This document shows, in pieces, positions 14,831-24,474 of a stretch of DNA of 64,000 nucleotides (its first letter is position 1; every line of letters starts with the position of its first letter). The position numbers were made by a program, and so were the translations under genes. This DNA is from Confluentibacter citreus (GTDB taxonomy: Bacteria; Bacteroidota; Bacteroidia; Flavobacteriales; Flavobacteriaceae). Location: NCBI RefSeq assembly GCF_002807055.1, contig NZ_NIXN01000004.1, forward strand, positions 214,710-278,709. Reading direction: 5' to 3'. The notes below the pieces were generated by a model. That model had not been told where the DNA came from, made no database searches, and saw only the letters and a program-made list of their open reading frames with translations.

Positions 14831-16312
14831 TTATTTAGAGGTCAGCATTTTAATTTTTATTTTGAATGCCGCAAAAAGTAATGTCATAAATGGGCTCAAC
14901 CAATTAAAAATGGCATAACCAGCATAGTGTAAGGTATCAACCCCTAAAACACTACTTTGATAAGCGCCGCAGGTATTCCAAGGTACTAAAACAGATGTTA
15001 CCGTACCGCTGTCTTCCAAGGTTCTTGATAGATTTTCTGGAGCCAATCCTTTATCTTTAAAAGCTTTAGCATACATTTTACCAGGCACCACAATAGAAAG
15101 GTATTGATCGCTCGCGGTGATATTAATAGTCAAACAACTCGCTACCGTACTTGCAAATAAGCCAAAAGTAGTATGGAATAATTTTAAAAGGGCTTTGCTA
15201 ATGGTTGTCAATGCACCTATGGCATCCATGATACCGCCAAACACCATAGCACATAATATGAGCCAAATAGTTCCCATCATTTTGCTCATTCCTCCAGACG
15301 TAAACAATCCTTTTAAGGCTTCGTTGTCTGTTGGTATCGAGGTTTCAACCGTGATGGCATTCATCATGCCTTTGTATCCAGTAGAAAAATCTAAAGTTGT
15401 GCCACCACCAATTGCTGTTATAATATTAGGTTGAAAAATAAGGGCTGCAACACCACCTAGCAATGTGCCAATTAGAAGTGCAATCAATGGCGATGTTTTT
15501 TTAACAATTAAAAAAATAACCAGTATGGGTACTATAAACAGCCAAGGACTCACATTAATGGATTTTTCAAGAGCTTCTAAAAGCGTATTTGTATCTGCAA
15601 CGCCTTTGGTTTCCAAATTCAGACCAATGATAACAAAAACGATCAACGTAATGATGATGGTTGGCGTTGAGGTGTAAAGCATGTATCGAATGTGCGTAAA
15701 CAAATCGCTTCCAGCCATGGCGGGTGCTAAATTTGTAGTATCACTCATGGGCGAAATTTTATCTCCAAAATACGAACCAGATAAAACAGCACCTGCCGTC
15801 ATTCCTAAAGGTACCCCCAAAGCATCTGCAATACCAATAAGAGCAATACCCACCGTAGCAGATGTGGTCCAGCTACTTCCTGTAGCAACAGAAATAATGG
15901 CACAAATAATGACGCAAGCAGCCAAAAATATTGTGGGATTTAAAACCTGTAAACCATAATAAATCATCGTTGGAATAATACCACTTATTAGCCAGGTTCC
16001 AGCAAGTGCTCCAACCATGAGTAAAATAAGAAGCGCACCGGTAGTCGATTTAATATTTTCGGCTACTTCTTCCATCATTTGTGCAAAGGTCACTTTATTA
16101 AAAAAACCAATGATGGCGGCAACAGCGCCTCCAAGTAATAATATAAACTGATTGGAGCCACTCAACGCATCATTACCAAAAACAAAGACATTATAAGCCA
16201 ACATACCTACAAGTATGAATATAGGAATTAAGGCTTCCCAAATACTTAATTGTTTGTTTTCAACAATATGTTCGTCTTGTGGTAGTGTTGGTTTTATGTT
16301 TTGGCTATCCAT
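14831..16312 (-). CDS. nhaC: Na+/H+ antiporter NhaC family
   Basis: A 493-residue inner-membrane antiporter with about 11-12 hydrophobic segments. Signature stretches include the SSWTTSATVGIALIGI segment, GSYFGDKISPMSDTTNLAPAMAG (conserved Asp, Ser and Thr of the ion path) and, late, SGTVTSVLVPWNTCGAY. It exchanges sodium for protons, in keeping with a marine habitat. It stands alone, separated by 204 bp from ahpC and divergent from the sensory cassette. No regulatory gene accompanies it. Confidence 0.93.
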   Translation of the reverse strand: MDSQNIKPTLPQDEHIVENKQLSIWEALIPIFILVGMLAYNVFVFGNDALSGSNQFILLLGGAVAAIIGFFNKVTFAQMMEEVAENIKSTTGALLILLMVGALAGTWLISGIIPTMIYYGLQVLNPTIFLAACVIICAIISVATGSSWTTSATVGIALIGIADALGVPLGMTAGAVLSGSYFGDKISPMSDTTNLAPAMAGSDLFTHIRYMLYTSTPTIIITLIVFVIIGLNLETKGVADTNTLLEALEKSINVSPWLFIVPILVIFLIVKKTSPLIALLIGTLLGGVAALIFQPNIITAIGGGTTLDFSTGYKGMMNAITVETSIPTDNEALKGLFTSGGMSKMMGTIWLILCAMVFGGIMDAIGALTTISKALLKLFHTTFGLFASTVASCLTINITASDQYLSIVVPGKMYAKAFKDKGLAPENLSRTLEDSGTVTSVLVPWNTCGAYQSSVLGVDTLHYAGYAIFNWLSPFMTLLFAAFKIKIKMLTSK

Positions 16313-16516
16313 ATTATTCTAGAATTTATCCTCGTAATAATACAATTTTCGTAAACGCTATGCAAATGGTTACTGTTCTTAAATAAAAGCATGATGATAT
16401 AAAGGGATTGAGTTTCTAATAATTAAAAATTAGCCATTAATTTCATTAAAACAACCGTTGAAAATATGAGTCGTGAAAATTTGCGTAATGCGTGTCTTGT
16501 TATTATTAATTTGGAG

Positions 16517-16532
16517 TAACCTTAAAAGGTTA
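16517..16532. promoter_or_regulatory. Inverted repeat upstream of the sensory cassette
   Basis: TAACCTTAAAAGGTTA has perfect 7-bp arms with a 2-bp centre, 67 bp before the first gene of the cassette at 16600. It could be an operator or a small hairpin; no factor is known. The rest of the 287-bp gap from nhaC shows only AT-rich DNA. Confidence 0.35.
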
Positions 16533-16599
16533 TCATAATAATTTTAGAATCTTTTTACTACTTTTAACCAACAATTTTTCCATCTAACCAAAATTAATC

Positions 16600-17106
16600 A
16601 TGAAACACCTAAGCTATATTATTTTAGGAATTATTATCGGGGCAGTTCTTACTTATTATTTTTGTCCCAGAGTTGTGCAACCTCCAGAGAAGATTATAAA
16701 ACCAAAAGGCGTTATTTCCATTGAACAGGCGCAAGCATTGAGTGATAACTGGACGCTATACCGAAAACCAGCTGTAGATTCCGCTGCCAAAAAGCAGGGC
16801 AGGGAGCAAGATGACCGCTCAACGTACTGGGATTTAGAAGATATTGAAAACTATTTAGGGTATGCCAAGAATTACTCAGATAGTTTAGGGTATACCATGA
16901 CAGGTATTAGAGTGTATCTTGGTGAATATGGCGAAAATGCTGGACAAACTAAAAAAAATCTAACTACCATGATTATTGTGCCAACTGGGCATAAAGTTAA
17001 ATCTCAGGCTAGCAGTCTTAATATGAATTTTCAAGGAGGTAAGGGAGGTATACCCGTGCCACCTTTAAATGAAGGTGAAGGAGGGGAGCAAGGTTACCCA
17101 AAATAA
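16600..17106 (+). CDS. Hypothetical membrane-anchored protein, first gene of a sensory cassette
   Basis: A 168-residue protein with one N-terminal membrane helix (YIILGIIIGAVLTYYF) followed by Cys; the rest should lie outside the cytosol. It has a soluble region around ISIEQAQALSDNWTLYR and a C-terminal Gly/Pro-rich tail (GGKGGIPVPPLNEGEGG). I do not recognise the family. The stop lies 4 bp before the ATG of the next gene, so it is part of the same operon as the polytopic protein and histidine kinase and may act as their outside partner. That role is inference. Confidence 0.75.
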   Translation: MKHLSYIILGIIIGAVLTYYFCPRVVQPPEKIIKPKGVISIEQAQALSDNWTLYRKPAVDSAAKKQGREQDDRSTYWDLEDIENYLGYAKNYSDSLGYTMTGIRVYLGEYGENAGQTKKNLTTMIIVPTGHKVKSQASSLNMNFQGGKGGIPVPPLNEGEGGEQGYPK

Positions 17107-17110
17107 ATAT

Positions 17111-17839
17111 ATGGATGAATTCATACTAAAAAATTACTCATTAATCACCCGTATGGTAGAGTTTACCGCTGCTATCACGGGTATTTTTTTGTTGCGTAAG
17201 TATAAAAATAAAGAAGTTAAACATTTTATTTATTTTTTGGTATTTGTAGCCATTTGCGATTTGTTGAGTTCGTATACAAGATATGTTCTTGATGATCGTT
17301 TTTTATCATTCTTAATTGGAACCAAAATAGAAAAGAACCATTGGTGGGCTACCTTATTTTGGAAAATAGGAGCCATTGTATTTTATTCTTATTATTATCA
17401 AAATATTTTGATCACACCCTTGTTTAAAAAAGTAATTAAAATAGCGATTAGTTTGTTTTTGATATTCTCGACATTTTATATCATTTTCCATTGGCAAGAT
17501 TTTTTTATTCGCTTTTTTCCAATTATTAGTGTTTTGGGTGCTATTATTATCATTTTATGCACCATATTGTATTTCTTTGAATTGCTTCAAAGTGATAACA
17601 TTTTAACATTTTACAAATCCATAAACTTCTATATTAGTGCTGCCATTTTCATTTGGTGGCTTATAATTACCCCTATTGTTTTTTTTGATCAATATCAAGC
17701 ATATATATATAATGTTTACGAAAGGGATTGGGATTATATATATCTTAGAAGGTATATTTATTTATCATGCAATGTATTAATGTACGGTACTTTTACTTTT
17801 GCCTTAATATTTTGCAGACCAAAAACCCTAGAAAGTTGA
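17111..17839 (+). CDS. Hypothetical polytopic membrane protein
   Basis: A 242-residue protein with about six or seven hydrophobic helices, rich in aromatic residues and Ile, with no motif I recognise. The longer frame from 17069 would overlap the previous gene by 38 bp; the ATG at 17111 is 4 bp after that gene's stop and is preferred. The histidine kinase starts 4 bp after its end. By arrangement it could be the sensor membrane module feeding the kinase, like the 7TM sensor domains fused to kinases elsewhere, but here made as a separate chain. Confidence 0.75.
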   Translation: MDEFILKNYSLITRMVEFTAAITGIFLLRKYKNKEVKHFIYFLVFVAICDLLSSYTRYVLDDRFLSFLIGTKIEKNHWWATLFWKIGAIVFYSYYYQNILITPLFKKVIKIAISLFLIFSTFYIIFHWQDFFIRFFPIISVLGAIIIILCTILYFFELLQSDNILTFYKSINFYISAAIFIWWLIITPIVFFDQYQAYIYNVYERDWDYIYLRRYIYLSCNVLMYGTFTFALIFCRPKTLES

Positions 17840-17843
17840 TTGT

Positions 17844-18662
17844 ATGTTTTTCAATTCATTCTTAATGTTATTACAGAATAAATTACCAAAGAGTTCTGAT
17901 GCAGAGCGCTATTTACTTATCTATATGATAGCTATTTTGGTACTTGTTTCCTCATTGGTTATCCTATTTTTTATAGTGTTTTTAAAGCGGAAAAACAAAT
18001 TGCTTTTAGATCAAATAAAGCAGCAACAAGCTTTTGAAGCGGAAATTGCAAATGCACAAACGGAAACCCAAGAACAAACCTTAAAGAATATTGGTTGGGA
18101 ACTTCATGATAATGTGGGGCAGTTATTGTCGTTTGCCAGTATGCAATTAAGTATTTTAAAAATGCAAGTATCAGATGATGTGAAAGAAAAATTTAAAGAA
18201 ACCTCGGAGGCTCTAAAAGAAAGTTTAGCGGAAGTCAGGCTGCTTTCCAAAACACTAAATAATGAGGTGGTTCTTAATATTGGTTTTGAAAAGTCCATAA
18301 CCAATGAATTGAACCGATTGAAGAAGATGAAGTTTACATCAGCCGAACTTCGGGTAATTGGTGAAAAACAGCCATTTGCCGACAGAAAACACGAAATCAT
18401 TATTTTTAGGATTATTCAAGAGTTTTTATCTAACTCAGTTAAATATTCAGATGCCGAAAATTTAAGTATCATTCTGAATTATCAACAAAATAATCTTATC
18501 ATCACAATGAAAGATGATGGTAAAGGATTTAATATTGACAGTGTTGAAAAAGGGTCTGGTTTGCTAAACATGAAGAGTCGAGCCACGTTGATCAATGCGA
18601 AATTGGACTTGACATCTGAACCCAATGAAGGCGTTACTTTAGTATTGAATTATTCATTTTAA
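17844..18662 (+). CDS. Orphan sensor histidine kinase (HisKA_3/NarX-type)
   Basis: A 272-residue kinase. One membrane helix (about 25-48) is followed by a short coiled coil, the dimerisation/phosphoacceptor helix with His88 in ELHDNVGQLL, and an ATPase domain with the N box (EFLSNSVKYSD) and G box (KDDGKGFN, GSGLLNMKSRA). It has almost no outside domain, so sensing must come from partners, plausibly the two membrane proteins just upstream. A LuxR-type response regulator normally sits beside such kinases; here the next gene is a convergent pseudouridine synthase overlapping by 4 bp, so the regulator is elsewhere. Confidence 0.92.
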   Translation: MFFNSFLMLLQNKLPKSSDAERYLLIYMIAILVLVSSLVILFFIVFLKRKNKLLLDQIKQQQAFEAEIANAQTETQEQTLKNIGWELHDNVGQLLSFASMQLSILKMQVSDDVKEKFKETSEALKESLAEVRLLSKTLNNEVVLNIGFEKSITNELNRLKKMKFTSAELRVIGEKQPFADRKHEIIIFRIIQEFLSNSVKYSDAENLSIILNYQQNNLIITMKDDGKGFNIDSVEKGSGLLNMKSRATLINAKLDLTSEPNEGVTLVLNYSF

Positions 18663-19351
18663 CAAGCATTCCAAATCGCATCATGAGGTGGAGGCGCAAT
18701 AATGTTTATTACTTCATTACTTACGGGATGAATAAAGTTAATTTGCCTGGCATGCAGATGAATACTGGCATCAGGATTACTTCTATCAAAACCATATTTT
18801 AAATCACCTTTAATCGGGCAACCAATACTCGCTAATTGTGAGCGTATTTGGTGATGCCTGCCTGTTTCCAAATTCACTTCCAATAAAAAATAATTGTCTA
18901 GTTTTTTTAAAACCTTATAATGAAGAATCGCTTTTTTGCTATCAGTCACTTCTTTAATATGTGCAACTGATTTATTGTTTATTGGATTTTTTTTCAACCA
19001 GTGAATTAAAGTGTCCTCAAGCTTTTTAGGTTCATTTTTAACAATCGCCCAATATGTTTTTTTTGCTTCTTTGTCAACAAAAAGTTTATTTAATCTGGGT
19101 AGTGATTTACTTGTTTTTGCAAAAATAACAAGGCCGGTTGTAGGTCTATCAAGGCGATGTACCACCCCTAAATACACATTACCAGGCTTATTATATTTTT
19201 CGGCTATATATTCTTTTACAACCTCGCTCAAAGGCTTATCGCCCGTTTTATCCCCTTGTACAATATCCCCTGCACGTTTGTTGACAACAATGATGTGGTT
19301 GTCTTCGTAGAGAACTTGTAAATTAGACTTATTAGATAAGGTTTTAGACAT
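18659..19351 (-). CDS. RluA-family pseudouridine synthase
   Basis: A 230-residue RNA-modifying enzyme with the RluA catalytic motif HRLDRPTTG (Asp68), the YWAIV strand, the GRHHQIRSQL motif and KYGFDRSNP. It has no S4 domain, as in short RluA/RluC relatives. It makes pseudouridine in rRNA or tRNA; the exact site cannot be assigned. Its ATG at 19351 touches the left arm of an inverted repeat around the IVS-protein gene, which separates it from panB. Confidence 0.92.
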   Translation of the reverse strand: MSKTLSNKSNLQVLYEDNHIIVVNKRAGDIVQGDKTGDKPLSEVVKEYIAEKYNKPGNVYLGVVHRLDRPTTGLVIFAKTSKSLPRLNKLFVDKEAKKTYWAIVKNEPKKLEDTLIHWLKKNPINNKSVAHIKEVTDSKKAILHYKVLKKLDNYFLLEVNLETGRHHQIRSQLASIGCPIKGDLKYGFDRSNPDASIHLHARQINFIHPVSNEVINIIAPPPHDAIWNAC

Positions 19352-19873
19352 GTTAGAATTTTAGACTGCTTAGAAATTTAGACTAGTTAGATGGTTAGAT
19401 TGTTTGACTTCTTAGAATTGATAGATTTTTAGAGTTGATTTGAATTTGGAAATCATTTTGATAATTTCATCCAATTCTTTTGAAATCTCCTGTAATTCAA
19501 GTTCGGTAATAAATTTTAAATCGAAGGAAATAAGCAATTGTGTTTCAATTTCATAACAAGACCCTAGAGTGATTTCTAAAAACCTTGAAAAATCTTTATT
19601 GGATTTTCTAGAAGAACCTTCAGCAATATTAGAAGCTATTGAAACAGAAGCTCTACGAAGTTGATTAGTTAAACCAAATTTTTCTGATTCTGGAAAATTA
19701 GAAGTTAACTTATAAACCTCTGAGCAAAATAATCTACTTCTTTTCCAAATCTCCAGTTCTTTAAATCGATGCATTTTTTAATAGATTTTTAGATTGTTAG
19801 ACTATCTTCGATCGTTAGATATTTATTTTTTAAAATTACCAGATTCTTTACTAACAAGTCTAAAATTCTAACA
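19351..19873. repeat. 17-bp inverted repeats and TTAGA-rich flanks around the IVS-protein gene
   Basis: TGTTAGAATTTTAGACT at 19351-19367 is perfectly complementary to 19857-19873. Inside and outside these arms, 50-100 bp stretches are made of TTAGA/TCTAA-type short repeats in opposite orientation on the two sides; a second 14-bp arm TTAGACTAGTTAGA also has a partner. Together they bracket only the four-helix-bundle gene, giving a unit of about 523 bp. Confidence 0.75.
19412..19774 (-). CDS. Four-helix-bundle protein (23S rRNA intervening-sequence protein family)
   Basis: A 120-residue helical protein with the TIGR02436-type hallmarks: the start HRFKELEIWKRS, the central LRRASVSIASNIAEGSSR and the LGSCYEIETQLLIS helix. 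Relatives are encoded within intervening sequences of 23S rRNA genes, and free-standing copies are scattered in many Bacteroidota; the function is unknown (a pentameric basic surface suggests nucleic-acid binding). This copy lies outside rRNA, between panB and the pseudouridine synthase, within an inverted-repeat unit that looks mobile. Confidence 0.92.
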   Translation of the reverse strand: MHRFKELEIWKRSRLFCSEVYKLTSNFPESEKFGLTNQLRRASVSIASNIAEGSSRKSNKDFSRFLEITLGSCYEIETQLLISFDLKFITELELQEISKELDEIIKMISKFKSTLKIYQF

Positions 19874-19900
19874 AGTCTAACTAGTCTAAGATAGTCTAAC

Positions 19901-20719
19901 CTAATATTGTTCATTCCCATTAGGAAAATCAACGGCTTTTACATCGCTAACATATTGTGTAATAGCGGTAGTCATATCCTCATATAAATTCATATACCGA
20001 CGTAAAAACCTTGGGTGGAATTCATGGGTCATTCCCAACATATCATGTAAAACCAAGACTTGTCCGTCCACATCACGTCCCGCACCAATTCCTATGATAG
20101 GAATACTAACGCTTTCAGCAACTTCCTTGGCAAGTTTGGCTGGGATTTTTTCCAATACGATTCCGAAGCAACCAATGCGCTCCAACATTTTGGCATCTTC
20201 AATTAAATCCATAGCTTCTTGTTCTTCCTTCGCCCGCACGGTATAGGTTCCGAATTTATAAATGGATTGTGGCGTTAAACCCAAATGCCCCATGACTGGA
20301 ATCCCAGCATTTAAAATGCGTTTGATGGATTCCTTTATTTCTTTGCCACCTTCCATCTTTACGGCATGTCCGCCACTTTCTTTCATGATTCTAATAGCAG
20401 AACGTAAGGCTTCTTTCGGATCACTTTGGTAACTTCCAAAAGGTAAATCAACCACTACCAGCGCCCTGTTTATGGCACGAATTACGGAAGAGGCATGATA
20501 TATCATTTGATCAAGTGTAATCGGTAAGGTGGTTTCATGCCCCGCCATTACATTACTGGCCGAATCCCCCACAAGAATCACATCTACACCAGCTCCATCA
20601 ACGATTTTTGCCATGGTGTAATCGTAGGCCGTTAGCATCGATATTTTTTCGCCATTGGCCTTCATATCAACTAAGGTTTTCACGGTAATGCGCTTGTATT
20701 CTTTTTTTGCTGTAGACAT
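19901..20719 (-). CDS. panB: 3-methyl-2-oxobutanoate hydroxymethyltransferase
   Basis: First step of pantothenate synthesis: adds a hydroxymethyl group from methylene-tetrahydrofolate to ketoisovalerate. All PanB landmarks are present in 272 residues: [49 protein letters not shown] and [14 protein letters not shown]. Length is normal. No panC or panD is adjacent. It would be followed by the pseudouridine synthase on the same strand were it not for the IVS-protein unit. Confidence 0.97.
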   Translation of the reverse strand: MSTAKKEYKRITVKTLVDMKANGEKISMLTAYDYTMAKIVDGAGVDVILVGDSASNVMAGHETTLPITLDQMIYHASSVIRAINRALVVVDLPFGSYQSDPKEALRSAIRIMKESGGHAVKMEGGKEIKESIKRILNAGIPVMGHLGLTPQSIYKFGTYTVRAKEEQEAMDLIEDAKMLERIGCFGIVLEKIPAKLAKEVAESVSIPIIGIGAGRDVDGQVLVLHDMLGMTHEFHPRFLRRYMNLYEDMTTAITQYVSDVKAVDFPNGNEQY

Positions 20720-20773
20720 CGTTTTTGTTTTAATAGAGTGTAAAAGTACTAAATATTATAAAGTTAAATTTCA

Positions 20774-22195
20774 TTAGCAATCCGACATATTAACACCAAT
20801 AGCTAAACCGCCCTCACTGGTTTCCTTATATTTAGAATTCATATCCTTTGCGGTTTCCCACATGGTATTAACTACTTTATCTAAGGGAACTTTGATATCT
20901 TTTGGATTGGTTTCCATTGCCAATTCGGCTGCATTAATCGCTTTTATGGCACCCATGGAATTGCGTTCAATACATGGAATTTGCACTAAGCCGCCAATGG
21001 GGTCACAGGTCAATCCCAAATGATGTTCCATGGCAATTTCAGCCGCAATCAATACTTGTTCTGCCGAGCCACCCATCAATTCGGTTAATGCGCCAGCAGC
21101 CATCGCCGCTGATACCCCAATTTCCGCTTGGCAACCACCCATAGCAGCAGAAATAGTAGCGCCTTTTTTAAAAATACTACCAATTTCGCCTGCAACCAAC
21201 AAGAATTTTTTAATATGATTAAAATCGGCTTCATGGTTTTCAATAACCATATAATACATAAGAACTGCCGGGATAACACCAGCACTGCCATTGGTGGGCG
21301 CTGTAACGACACGGCCTAAGGAGGCGTTAACTTCATTGACACTTAAAGCAAAACAGCTAACCCATTTAAGAATGCCTCTGAATTTAATCTCTGTTTTACG
21401 AATGGCTTCCAACCATTCTTGTGGATTGGAATATAAATTGTTACCTATTAATTTTTCATGGATATCATGTGCACGGCGTTTCACGTTCAACCCACCGGGA
21501 AGATTGCCGTTGGTATGGCAACCAATATACATGCATTCTAACATGGTGTTCCAGATACGGCTTAATTCGAAATCTATTTGTTTTTCGGTCCTTATGGATT
21601 TTTCGTTTTCCAATACCACATCAGAAATGGATACGTTAAGTTTTTTGCAATAGTCCAAGAGTTCCGTCCCTAAGGTGATGGGGTAAGGAAACGTGTTAAA
21701 AATGGACTCTTTTATTTTAGCATTTTTACGTTTTTTCTTGACAACAAAACCACCTCCAATGGAGTAGAATGTGGATTTTTTGTTTTTCCCATTTATAGTT
21801 GCCCTGAAAGTTAAGGCATTGGCATGGAAAGGCAAAAAGGTTTTGTTGAATATGATTTGGGTTTTTGGATCAAAAACTATGGGTTTCTCGTTATTTAGAT
21901 AGAGCGTTTTTGTTTGATGAATGTTATCAATAATCCTTTGGATGTTTTCAGTAGGCACATATTCTGGATCAGCACCACTTAATCCCAGCATGATGGCATA
22001 ATCGGTAGCATGGCCTTTTCCAGTTAAGGATAATGAACCGTATAAATCAACAGTAATGTTTTCAATGTTGTCAAAACGATTTTTTTCCTTTAATTCCTTA
22101 ATCCATCGTTCGGCAGCACGCCATGGACCAAGGGTATGGGAACTTGAGGGCCCAATACCAATCTTAAGCATGTCGAAAACTGAGATACATTCCAT
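20774..22195 (-). CDS. sdaA: L-serine ammonia-lyase (iron-sulfur type)
   Basis: A 473-residue single-chain enzyme that deaminates serine to pyruvate with a [4Fe-4S] cluster. The N-terminal regulatory beta domain has SVFDMLKIGIGPSSSHTLGP; the catalytic alpha domain has APTNGSAGVIPAVL and GGCQAEIGVSAAMAAGAL, and cluster cysteines lie in CQAEIG, CDPIGG and CIERNS. The protein ends exactly at a Cys (GVNMSDC), as in the Legionella enzyme whose C-terminal Cys caps the cluster as an autoinhibitory tail. The gene is divergent from dnaK with 283 bp between. Confidence 0.95.
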   Translation of the reverse strand: MECISVFDMLKIGIGPSSSHTLGPWRAAERWIKELKEKNRFDNIENITVDLYGSLSLTGKGHATDYAIMLGLSGADPEYVPTENIQRIIDNIHQTKTLYLNNEKPIVFDPKTQIIFNKTFLPFHANALTFRATINGKNKKSTFYSIGGGFVVKKKRKNAKIKESIFNTFPYPITLGTELLDYCKKLNVSISDVVLENEKSIRTEKQIDFELSRIWNTMLECMYIGCHTNGNLPGGLNVKRRAHDIHEKLIGNNLYSNPQEWLEAIRKTEIKFRGILKWVSCFALSVNEVNASLGRVVTAPTNGSAGVIPAVLMYYMVIENHEADFNHIKKFLLVAGEIGSIFKKGATISAAMGGCQAEIGVSAAMAAGALTELMGGSAEQVLIAAEIAMEHHLGLTCDPIGGLVQIPCIERNSMGAIKAINAAELAMETNPKDIKVPLDKVVNTMWETAKDMNSKYKETSEGGLAIGVNMSDC

Positions 22196-22381
22196 TTTAC
22201 AGAAAAAGATTGAAACAAATATAACTTAAATAAAAAGGCTGCCTATAGATTTTCGACAGTCTTTAAAAAAACTATATTCTCTAAGATTAATAAACCTGAA
22301 GGAATTATAAAGGTAAGATTAACTTGTGGAAACTGTGGAGAAAACTTAACAAGTCGACTAACAATGGACAACGGGATAATA

Positions 22382-22422
22382 TGACATCATGTCAGTATTT
22401 CTTAGTTGGCATAATCATTGAC
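22382..22422 (+). promoter_or_regulatory. Palindrome plus -24/-12-like promoter of dnaK
   Basis: TGACATCATGTCA (22382-22394) is a perfect 13-bp palindrome. Twelve bases further, TTGGCATAATCATTGAC (22406-22422) has GG and GA separated by 10 bp, close to a sigma-54 promoter (GG-N10-GC). The ATG of dnaK is 56 bp downstream, and no TAnnTTTG box is found in the 283-bp gap. This looks like a dedicated heat-shock control region; sigma-54 use is inference. Confidence 0.5.
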
Positions 22423-22478
22423 TTTAACACAACGAAGTTAAAAAAGAACATTCAACACAATTAAAAAACATACATATT

Positions 22479-24386
22479 ATGAGTAAAATTATTGGAATCG
22501 ATTTAGGAACAACCAACTCTTGCGTTTCTGTAATGGAAGGTAACGAACCTGTTGTAATCCCAAACGCAGAAGGTAAACGTACTACACCATCGGTGATTGC
22601 TTTTGTAGAAGGCGGCGAAATTAAAGTAGGAGATCCAGCAAAACGTCAAGCAGTTACAAACCCAACAAAAACGGTTTATTCCATTAAACGTTTTATGGGA
22701 AATAAATATTCTGAATCTCAAAAAGAAGCAGAACGCGTACCATATAAAGTTGTAAAAGGCGATAACGACACCCCAAGAGTTGATATTGACGGCCGTTTAT
22801 ATACACCACAAGAATTATCGGCTATGATTCTTCAAAAAATGAAGAAAACTGCTGAAGATTATTTGGGAACAACGGTAACAGAAGCAGTTATTACAGTACC
22901 TGCTTATTTTAATGACTCACAACGTCAAGCTACTAAAGAAGCTGGTGAAATTGCAGGTTTGAAAGTTCGTAGAATCATCAACGAACCTACGGCTGCTGCA
23001 TTGGCTTATGGATTGGATAAAAAGGGAAAAGATCAAAAAATTGTGGTATTCGACTTTGGTGGAGGAACACATGACGTATCTATATTAGAGTTAGGCGATG
23101 GCGTATTTGAAGTATTGTCAACAGATGGTGATACCCATTTAGGTGGTGATGATGTTGATGAAAAAATCATAGGTTGGTTAGCTGACGAATTTAAATCTGA
23201 AGAAGGTATAGACTTGCGTAAAGACCCTATGTCTCTACAACGTTTAAAAGAAGCTGCTGAAAAAGCTAAGATTGAACTATCATCTTCAGCACAAACAGAA
23301 ATCAACTTACCATATATCACGGCTACAGCAAGTGGACCAAAACACTTAGTGCGTTCATTAACACGTTCTAAATTCGAACAGTTAATTGACGACTTAGTAA
23401 AACGTACCATTGCACCTTGTGAATCTGCTTTAAAAGCTGCAGGATTATCAAAAACCGATATTGATGAAGTGATCTTGGTAGGTGGTTCTACACGTATCCC
23501 AGCAGTTCAAGCTGCTGTTGAAAAATTCTTCGGAAAAGTACCAAGTAAAGGTGTTAATCCAGATGAAGTAGTCGCATTAGGAGCAGGTATTCAAGGAGGT
23601 GTATTGTCTGGAGATGTAAAAGATGTATTGCTATTAGATGTGACTCCATTATCACTTGGTATTGAAACTATGGGTAATGTAATGACCAAACTTATTGAAG
23701 CTAATACAACGATTCCGACTAAGAAATCACAAGTATTCTCTACAGCAGCAGATAATCAGCCATCAGTTGAAATACATGTATTGCAAGGAGAAAGAGCTAT
23801 GGCAGCCGACAATAAAACAATCGGACGTTTTCATTTAGATGGTATTCCACCAGCAAGACGTGGAACGCCACAAATTGAAGTGACTTTTGATATTGATGCA
23901 AACGGTATCATTCACGTAACCGCCGGCGATAAAGCTACAGGAAAAACTCAAAATATCCGTATTGAAGCATCTTCTGGTTTAACTGAAGAAGAAATCAAAA
24001 GGATGAAAGCAGATGCAGAAGCAAATGCAGAAGCAGATAAAAAAGCAAGGGAAACTGCAGAAAAATTAAATGCAGCTGATGCCATGATTTTCCAAACAGA
24101 AAGTCAGTTAAAAGAATTTGGTGATAAATTATCTGATGATAAGAAAAAGCCAATTGAAGATGCCTTGGAAGAACTTAAAAAAGCTTATGAAACTAAAGAT
24201 TTAGCGGTTATAGACCCAGCTTTAGAAAAAATAAACGAAGCTTGGAAAGTGGCTTCAGAGGAAATGTACAAAGCTCAAGCGGAGGCGCAACAAGGTGGTG
24301 CAGCTCCAGGGCCTGATGCAAGCAGCAACGGACAATCATCTGAAAGTAGTGATGTTGAAGACGTAGATTTCGAAGAAGTAAAATAA
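22479..24386 (+). CDS. dnaK: Chaperone DnaK (Hsp70)
   Basis: A 635-residue Hsp70. The ATPase domain shows [29 protein letters not shown], the phosphate loop [12 protein letters not shown] and [11 protein letters not shown]; the peptide-binding domain begins near [13 protein letters not shown] and holds the [10 protein letters not shown] region; the lid ends with a Gly/Gln-rich tail and the conserved acidic end [10 protein letters not shown]. It folds client proteins with DnaJ and GrpE, neither of which is adjacent, so dnaK is transcribed alone from its own stress-type promoter. Confidence 0.99.
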   Translation: MSKIIGIDLGTTNSCVSVMEGNEPVVIPNAEGKRTTPSVIAFVEGGEIKVGDPAKRQAVTNPTKTVYSIKRFMGNKYSESQKEAERVPYKVVKGDNDTPRVDIDGRLYTPQELSAMILQKMKKTAEDYLGTTVTEAVITVPAYFNDSQRQATKEAGEIAGLKVRRIINEPTAAALAYGLDKKGKDQKIVVFDFGGGTHDVSILELGDGVFEVLSTDGDTHLGGDDVDEKIIGWLADEFKSEEGIDLRKDPMSLQRLKEAAEKAKIELSSSAQTEINLPYITATASGPKHLVRSLTRSKFEQLIDDLVKRTIAPCESALKAAGLSKTDIDEVILVGGSTRIPAVQAAVEKFFGKVPSKGVNPDEVVALGAGIQGGVLSGDVKDVLLLDVTPLSLGIETMGNVMTKLIEANTTIPTKKSQVFSTAADNQPSVEIHVLQGERAMAADNKTIGRFHLDGIPPARRGTPQIEVTFDIDANGIIHVTAGDKATGKTQNIRIEASSGLTEEEIKRMKADAEANAEADKKARETAEKLNAADAMIFQTESQLKEFGDKLSDDKKKPIEDALEELKKAYETKDLAVIDPALEKINEAWKVASEEMYKAQAEAQQGGAAPGPDASSNGQSSESSDVEDVDFEEVK

Positions 24387-24392
24387 AATCTT

Positions 24393-24434
24393 GTCATCCT
24401 GTCCCGATAGTTATCGGGATTGTTTCAGGATCTC
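24393..24434. repeat. REP-like element after dnaK
   Basis: Outer arms TCCTG ... CAGGA enclose a perfect inner hairpin, TCCCGATagttATCGGGA. It shares its ends with the elements near 11.57 and 46.3 kb and sits between the dnaK stop and its terminator. Confidence 0.6.
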
Positions 24435-24442
24435 ATAAAAAC

Positions 24443-24474
24443 AAAAACGCAATCAGAAATGGTTGCGTTTTTTT
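24443..24474. terminator. Terminator shared by dnaK and the DUF4377 lipoprotein gene
   Basis: AAAAACGCAA pairs with TTGCGTTTTT around a 10-nt loop and continues into seven T on the plus strand; it overlaps the stop of the convergent gene. Confidence 0.75.
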
